In this document: positions 30,650 through 64,000 of the stretch, one piece after another
Numbering within the stretch: position 1 is the first letter of the stretch
Layout of the letters: the number at the start of each line of letters is the position of its first letter
Assembly: GCF_004664715.2 (NCBI RefSeq)
Contig: NC_051068.1
Span: forward strand, 12,570,298 to 12,634,297
Origin: Peromyscus leucopus
Taxonomy: Eukaryota > Chordata > Mammalia > Rodentia > Cricetidae
Direction of reading: 5' to 3'
Length of the DNA: 64,000 nt
Position numbers and translations under genes: made by a program
The notes under the pieces: model-generated
Told to the model about the DNA's origin: nothing
The model's database searches: none
The model's input: the letters and a program-made list of their open reading frames with translations, nothing else

Positions 30650-31019
30650 CCCCAACCCGTTTCTAAACTTTTCATTTTGAGACAGGGTCTTACTAAGTGG
30701 CCCAGGCAAGCCTGCAACCCACTGTTGGACCTTGAATTTGCAGATTTTCTTGCCTTAGCCTCCTGAGTAACTGAATTACAAGCAGCGCTAGGGGAGGTAG
30801 ATTTCACCTGTTCTAGTAAGAGGTCATTCAAGAGTATTCTTCAGTTTCTGACTAAAATGATTTCTTTAAATAAATTTCCTAAAAAAATTAACTTAAAGGC
30901 ATTCGGTCTGTTTGGTCAGGTTAGTTTTTGCCATTAGGGAATTGAGACACAAACTGGCAGGGATTAGAATACTTATGATTTTAAGACATATTTTTTTGTT
31001 TTGTCTTTTTTTTTTTTTT

Positions 31020-31182
31020 TTTTTTTTCTTAATGAATATACTGTTCTTAGTGCCCTTGGAGGTCAGAAGAGGGCGTCAGATCCCCTGGAACTGGAGTTAC
31101 AGATGGTTGTTACAGAGTAACCCGATTGAGGCCTCCTGAAGATCAACAAGTGATCTTAACTACTGAGACATCCCCAGCCCCA
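31020..31182 (-). repeat. B2/B3-type SINE
   Basis: After a T run, GGAGGTCAGAAGAGGGCGTC to ACTGAGACATCCCCAGCCCC. Diverged reverse B3-like sequence continues at 31215-31375. Confidence 0.75.
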
Positions 31183-31502
31183 GAAATGTGCACATTTTTA
31201 TCCTATGTTTTTTGAAGTTACATTTGATTTATGTGTGGGGATGTTGGAATTTGTGTTGGAGGCAGAGAACACCTTACTAGAGTTGGTTCTCTCCTTCCAT
31301 CTGTGGGTTTCTGGGCATTGAACTCAGGCTTAGCAGTAATCGCCTTTACCCATTTCGAAGGTCCCAGAGTGTTTTTGTTTGATTGGTTTTGTTTTAAACT
31401 AGGTCTCCTGCTTCAGCCTCCTCATTGCTGGGATACACAGCTTCCTTATTACTCAGTTTATTTTTATTTTTTTATTATTTCTTAAAAATGACTTTTTTTC
31501 TT

Positions 31503-31718
31503 TTTTAGTAATTTTTATTTTATGTGTATGGGTACTGTGGCTGCATGTAAGTCTGTGTGCACCATGTGTGTGCTTGGTGCCTGTGGAAGCCAGAGGAGGG
31601 CATCAGACCCCCTAGAACTAGAATCATAGAGCTACTATGTGGGTGCTGAGAATTGAACCAGAGTCCTCTAGAAGAGCAGCCAGTGCTCTTAACTGCTGAA
31701 CCACCTCTTCAGACCCTT
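31503..31718 (-). repeat. B2/B3-type SINE upstream of the Mfn1 ATG exon
   Basis: TTTTTATTTTATGTGTATGG to GAACCACCTCTTCAGACCC. Confidence 0.82.
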
Positions 31719-31906
31719 ATAATTCAGTTTAATTAGAGCTTTGGCAATGAGGAAAGCCCTGCTATGTTATGTTGTCCAAGTCGAATTGGATTTCCTGGGC
31801 TCAAGTGTACCTCCTGCCTCAGCCTGCCCCATAGCTGAGACTCCAGGCGTGCCTCACCCAGAGGCTAATTATTACTTTTCTCACCTTTTCCCACCCTAGG
31901 TGCATA

Positions 31907-60119
<28,213 letters not shown>

Positions 60120-60309
60120 GTGAGCATCTTGATTCTACCAGCTGGTGCTCTTATGCAGCTCATGCAGATTTCTCTAATAAGCTGCCTTACTCGAACCTGC
60201 CTATTTATGAGCTCATGTCTGTCTCAGCAAGCATCTTCTGAGTTGGGTTTTGTTTGCCTATTAATACTATGAATGATGTAAATGGTTCTACATTCAATTT
60301 TGAGTCTTT

Positions 60310-60512
60310 TCTGTTTACTTATTTGTGTATGTGTGCATGTTTGTTTGTATGTATGTGCATGTTTGTGGACATGTATGTGTCACAGCTGAAGGTCAGAAGA
60401 CAACATGTAGGAGTCAGTTTTCTGCTTCTACCATGTGGCTTCTGGGATTGAACTCAGATCCTCAGGCTTTGCAGGAAGTGCCTTGACCCTCAGTGCCATC
60501 TTTATGGACCAA
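60310..60512 (-). repeat. B2/B3-type SINE
   Basis: TACTTATTTGTGTATGTGTG to CTCAGTGCCATCTTTATGG. Confidence 0.72.
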
Positions 60513-60621
60513 GAAACTTGTATATTCTTAAATTTGGTTCCAGGCTTCACATAAATTAGAATAAGCTTTAAATTTTGTTAATTCTATAATTTTGAGGAGA
60601 TTTATGAACTAAAAACCATCC

Positions 60622-61022
60622 CAGAGGCTAGAAAGATGGCCCAGCAGTTAAAAGCACTTGCTCTGGCGGAGGACCTGAGTATCTTCTCAGCACCCACCTT
60701 GGGTGTTTTATAACCCGTAACTCCAGCTCCAGGGGATCTGATGATCTCTTCTGGTCTCTAAAGGCACCTGCACATACCTGCCATGCATTCACACAGACAT
60801 ACATGTGCATGTAAATAGTAAACATAAAAATAAATAAAAACATCACCATAATCTAGTCTTAAATTATTTCTGTTGGGGCTGTTTGGTTTCCAGCACCCAC
60901 ACTGGATAGTTCACAACTCTCTGTAACTCCAGCCCCAGGGGATCTAATACCATCTTCTGGCCTTTGTAGACACCTGTACATATCCTCCCCATACACACAT
61001 AATTAAAAATAAAGTTGTTTAT
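60622..61022 (+). repeat. B2/B3-type SINE plus 5'-truncated second copy
   Basis: 60622-60845 (GAGGCTAGAAAGATGGCCCA ... AAATAAATAAAAAC) and 60875-61020 (GGGGCTGTTTGGTTTCCAGC ... TTAAAAATAAAG). Confidence 0.8.
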
Positions 61023-61039
61023 AAAAAAACAGTACATTT

Positions 61040-61202
61040 GCCGGGCAGTGGTGGCGCACACCTTTAATCCCAGCACTCGGGAGGCAGAGCCAGGCGGATC
61101 TCTGTGAGTTCGAGGCCAGCCTGGGCTACCAAGTGAGCTCCAGGAAAGGCGCAAAACTACACAGAGAAACCCTGTCTTGAAAAAACAAAAACAAAAAAAA
61201 AA
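61040..61202 (+). repeat. B1 SINE, full-length, cricetid-type variant
   Basis: GCCGGGCAGTGGTGGCGCAC start; carries the CCAGGAAAGGCGCAAAACTA variant in its second half; A-rich tail. Mfn1 intron 13 by coding-exon count (after 60119). Confidence 0.9.
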
Positions 61203-61599
61203 GAACATTTTTGTTCTCCAAAGATTCCTCCTGCCCATTTATAGCAGCAGGTCGTCATTCACATCTGGGTTCACCACAAGTCAGTTTTGTCAATTTGGAT
61301 TTGCCTTCCGGACAACGTCTCAGGTGCCTGGGCATAGCTCACATAGGATGTTTTCAAGGGTTAGCTTCCAAGTATCAGTATTGTAGCACTTCACTCCAGG
61401 TGGCAGAGTACTTCTAGAACAAGTAGAACACGTTTTATTTCTCTATCACCCGTTGGCCCATAGTGTGGTAGCTGGCTGAGCAAGAAAGTCATTACCCAAG
61501 AAACCTGCAGAAGTAATGATGTCGCACGTCAGTGGGGGACAGTGAGAGCGAGGCTGCTGTTTTAGACTTAAGTGGGCTCCACTGAGCAGTTTTAAGATG

Positions 61600-61925
61600 G
61601 TTTTCTATATGCACCTCCCCATGAATTTATACCCACTTAAAGGTTCCTGGGCCTCTTACTTACCTCCTTCAGTACTCCACTGCCCACTCTGTTCCCTCAC
61701 ATTCTGCCCCTCCCATTGGCCCCCTTTGTTCCTAAACAAGTGTGCTTCTCCGTATATCCCCAGTATATGCATGATGTGTGTGCCTGTCCTGTGCAGGACC
61801 CACAAATGAGACCAGACATCCAGTACTTGTCTTTCTCATATGATTTACTCATGTAATATGGTTCTCTCCAGTTGTATCGTTTTCCTGCAAATGACATAAC
61901 TTCATTCTTTGTGATGCAAGAATTC
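61600..61925 (-). mobile_element. L1 ORF2 3'-end/3'-UTR fragment, reverse
   Basis: The reverse complement resembles the L1 ORF2 tail at 26740-26870 (GAATGAAGTTATGTCATTTG, GGAGAGAACCATATTACATG), followed by a purine-rich 3'-UTR-like stretch. Not coding. Confidence 0.65.
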
Positions 61926-61933
61926 TATTGCAA

Positions 61934-62085
61934 GCCCAGTGTTGGTGGCGCATGCCTGTAATCCCAGCACTCGGGAGGCAGAGACAAGCGGATCTCTGTG
62001 AGTTTGAGGCCAGACTGGTCAACAGAGTGAGTTACAGGACAGCCGGGGCTACAAGGAGAAACCTTGTCTCAACCCCCGCCCCCAA
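61934..62085 (+). repeat. B1 SINE
   Basis: GCCCAGTGTTGGTGGCGCAT start, full body, C-rich interruption of the tail (CAACCCCCGCCCCCAAAG). Confidence 0.85.
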
Positions 62086-62109
62086 AGAAGAACACAAAGG
62101 GTTTATTTA

Positions 62110-62509
62110 ATAAGCATATGAAAAGTGTTCAGTCAGTCATTAGAGAAGTGTAAATCAAACATACCGTGAGATATCAGTTCACACTCACCAGGATAAGATG
62201 GACAGTAACAAGTGTGCAAACCACACCTAGAAAACTAGAGCCTTCACAGTGCTGGCTGGCAGAATGAAAGTGATGCGACCACTTTGGAAAATAACTTGTC
62301 AAAGTCTCAGAAAAATAAACATAAATGCCAGGTGTGATGCTCACTTGTGATCCCAATGCTCAGGAGGGTCATTAAGTCTGAGGCCAGCCTGGGCTACAAA
62401 GTAAGACATTGTCTACACACCTAAAATAGCAGGGCATGGTGGCACACACCTATAGTCCCAGAACTTGGAAGGTAAAGGCAAGAAGATTATACATTCAAGG
62501 TCACACACA

Positions 62510-62569
<60 letters not shown>

Positions 62570-62850
62570 AGGCAGAGAGGGAAGGAGGGAGGGAGGAAGA
62601 AGAGAGAATTCTAGTAAAAGGAAGTTCCCCTCAAGTTACTGCATGGCCTAGCAGTACCTTGAATACCCCCAGAAGTGAAGCACACATCCACATGAGGGCA
62701 CACATGCACAGCCACATAACAGAATGCATGTACATTCACAGCATTTCAAAAGCAACTATGGAGCACTATTCACAATAGCTATTATGAGACCAAAGCAGTT
62801 GTCCAACAGCAAAAGACTATTAAGAAAAATGTAGTTTTATGTGTAAGTTC
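62110..62850 (+). mobile_element. Old L1 ORF2 fragment, interrupted
   Basis: TCATTAGAGAAGTGTAAATC and GAGATATCAGTTCACACTC parallel 26360-26410 of the main L1. The L1 resumes at about 62650-62850 (CTATTCACAATAGCTATTAT) after a B1-like insert (62328-62430) and a CA repeat. Confidence 0.7.
62518..62569. repeat. (CA)n microsatellite
   Basis: About 26 CA units preceded by CTCTCTC and followed by a GGGA-rich stretch (62575-62605). Confidence 0.97.
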
Positions 62851-62965
62851 ATAAGCGCCTTTATTGAAGGTATGATGTTCTGTCTCAAGAATATTTAATT
62901 TTCAATAAAGTATATGCCCTACAAAAATAAAGAGAAAATGTAGATTATATATGCAATGGAATTCT

Positions 62966-63125
62966 TCTATTTTTTTTTTTTTCTGTTTTTTCGAGACAGG
63001 GTTTCTCTATGTAGCCCTGGTTGTCCTGTAACTCTATAGACCAGGCTAGCTTCGACCCCAGAGATCCACCTGTCTCTGCCTCCCAGGCGCTAGGATTAAA
63101 GGCATGTGCCACCACTGCCCGGGTG
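62966..63125 (-). repeat. B1 SINE
   Basis: Poly-T, TCGAGACAGGGTTTCTCTAT to TGTGCCACCACTGCCCGGG. Confidence 0.85.
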
Positions 63126-63514
63126 TGTTCCTCTTTTGAGCAATATTTTTATTCATGTTTTAGTTGTACTAGTTGGCCACTATTAAGTTTTAAGGGATTC
63201 TTTCTCTCTTCTGCATGTAAATTTACTATACAGATAAGTGATGTCCAAATATATTTTCTAATGTGTGGCTTATCTTTTAATCTTGTGTTTTGAAATTTAA
63301 AAGGTTGTTTTGTTGTGGTGGTAGATTTTATTTTTATTTTTATTTTTTCATTTTGTTTTGTGACAAGATCTTCAGACTGGCCTGTGTAGGCCAGAGAGGC
63401 CTTGTTATGGCAATCCTCCTGCCTCAATCTCTGGAATGCTAGAATTGCAGGTATGAGTTTCCACACCCAGCTAAAAGGTTTTTATTTTCAAAATGCTTTA
63501 TCATATTGATTGAT

Positions 63515-63690
63515 TTGATTTGATTGAGTGTCTTGGAGAGGATCAGACACAATGATATGGAGGTCAGAGGGTAACTTGGAATAGTTGGTTCTCTCCTCCA
63601 CCACGTGGCTTCTGAGGATCAAACTTAGACAGTCAGACTTGACTTAGAGCACTGTTACCTATGAGCCATCTTACTGGTCCCAGGTTTTAA
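63515..63690 (-). repeat. B3-like SINE
   Basis: TGATTTGATTGAGTGTCTTG to TATGAGCCATCTTACTGGTC. Confidence 0.65.
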
Positions 63691-63750
63691 TTTCCAAGTT
63701 TAATTTACCTGGCTTTTTTGCTTGTTTTAATGATTATGCTTTTGATTTAA

Positions 63751-63794
63751 TGTGTGTGTGTGTGTGTGTGTGTGTGTTGTGTGTGTGTGTGTGT
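63751..63794. repeat. (TG)n microsatellite, one interruption
   Basis: TG units broken by TTG near 63777. Confidence 0.95.
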
Positions 63795-63855
63795 TTGAAC
63801 TAGGGCATTGCATGTGCTAAGTACACAGTCTTACTACTATACTATATCTTCAACT

Positions 63856-64000
63856 CTTTTTTTTTTCTTTTTATCTTTTTTTTTTTTTTTTGGAAACAGG
63901 ATTTCTCTGTGTAACTTTGCGCCTTTCCTGGGTCTCGCTCTGTATACCAGGCTGGCCTCGAACTCACAGAGATCCGCCTACCTCTGCCTCCCGAGTGCTG
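63856..64000 (-). repeat. B1 SINE cut by the right edge
   Basis: T-rich tail, GGAAACAGGATTTCTCTGTG, TTTGCGCCTTTCCTGGGTCT, to CCCGAGTGCTG at the window end; the 5' part of the SINE is outside. Confidence 0.87.

Overview
This window is nuclear DNA from a muroid rodent. Abundant B1 (7SL-derived) and B2/B3-type (tRNA-derived) SINEs, an intact ID element, rodent L1 and ERV2-like LTRs show this. The common B1 variant with an 'aggaaaggcgcaaa' segment, and the types of LTR, suggest a cricetid (hamster, vole or deer mouse) rather than Mus or Rattus; that genus-level placement is inference. Vertebrate gene structure is clear: GT-AG introns, two CpG-rich promoters and short coding exons separated by kilobases of repeats. 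I found no bacterial operon, CRISPR array or phage.

Two protein-coding genes lie head to tail on the + strand. (1) The zinc-finger gene Znf639/Zfp639 (ZASC1) runs from a CpG-rich first exon cut by the window start (about 1-47) to its stop codon at 11819. Its four coding exons (4463-4520, 6366-6476, 10085-10219, 10666-11819) join in frame to 485 codons, the length of human ZNF639, with an N-terminal basic patch and nine C2H2 fingers. (2) Mitofusin 1 (Mfn1) starts at a CpG-island promoter near 29.6-30.0 kb with CCAAT and ETS/GABP-type motifs. Its ATG is at 31907, and 13 coding exons (31907-60119) join in frame to 554 codons. This covers the whole GTPase domain and HR1 region. The transmembrane hairpin and HR2 coiled coil lie beyond the right edge. 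The same ZNF639-MFN1 order is found on human 3q26.3.

The rest is intronic or intergenic and dominated by repeats. The 18 kb between the genes holds a degenerate but nearly full-length L1 (about 21.25-26.9 kb), interrupted by an LTR insertion that retains a primer-binding-site-like segment. Four LTR insertions have exact 6-bp target-site duplications that I could read directly: 8382-8748, 15917-16287, 24286-24674 and 47013-47504. A fifth element (8818-10043), an internal remnant plus a single 3' LTR, is also bracketed by a matching 6-mer. Other structures are a (CT)n/C-rich polypyrimidine tract of about 310 bp in Mfn1 intron 10, many (CA/TG)n microsatellites, a B1 with three copies of a 29-bp unit, and a minisatellite after Mfn1 exon 5 whose unit contains a consensus splice donor.

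The two genes do not obviously act in one pathway: one is a nuclear DNA-binding factor and the other a mitochondrial outer-membrane fusion GTPase. I found no convincing new multi-gene system. The observations most worth checking are the frame-preserving, stop-free 180-nt Mfn1 intron 13, the LTR-PBS-LTR-end insertion inside L1, the ERV remnant with a TSD but no 5' LTR, and the capture of B1-like segments inside two unrelated LTRs.
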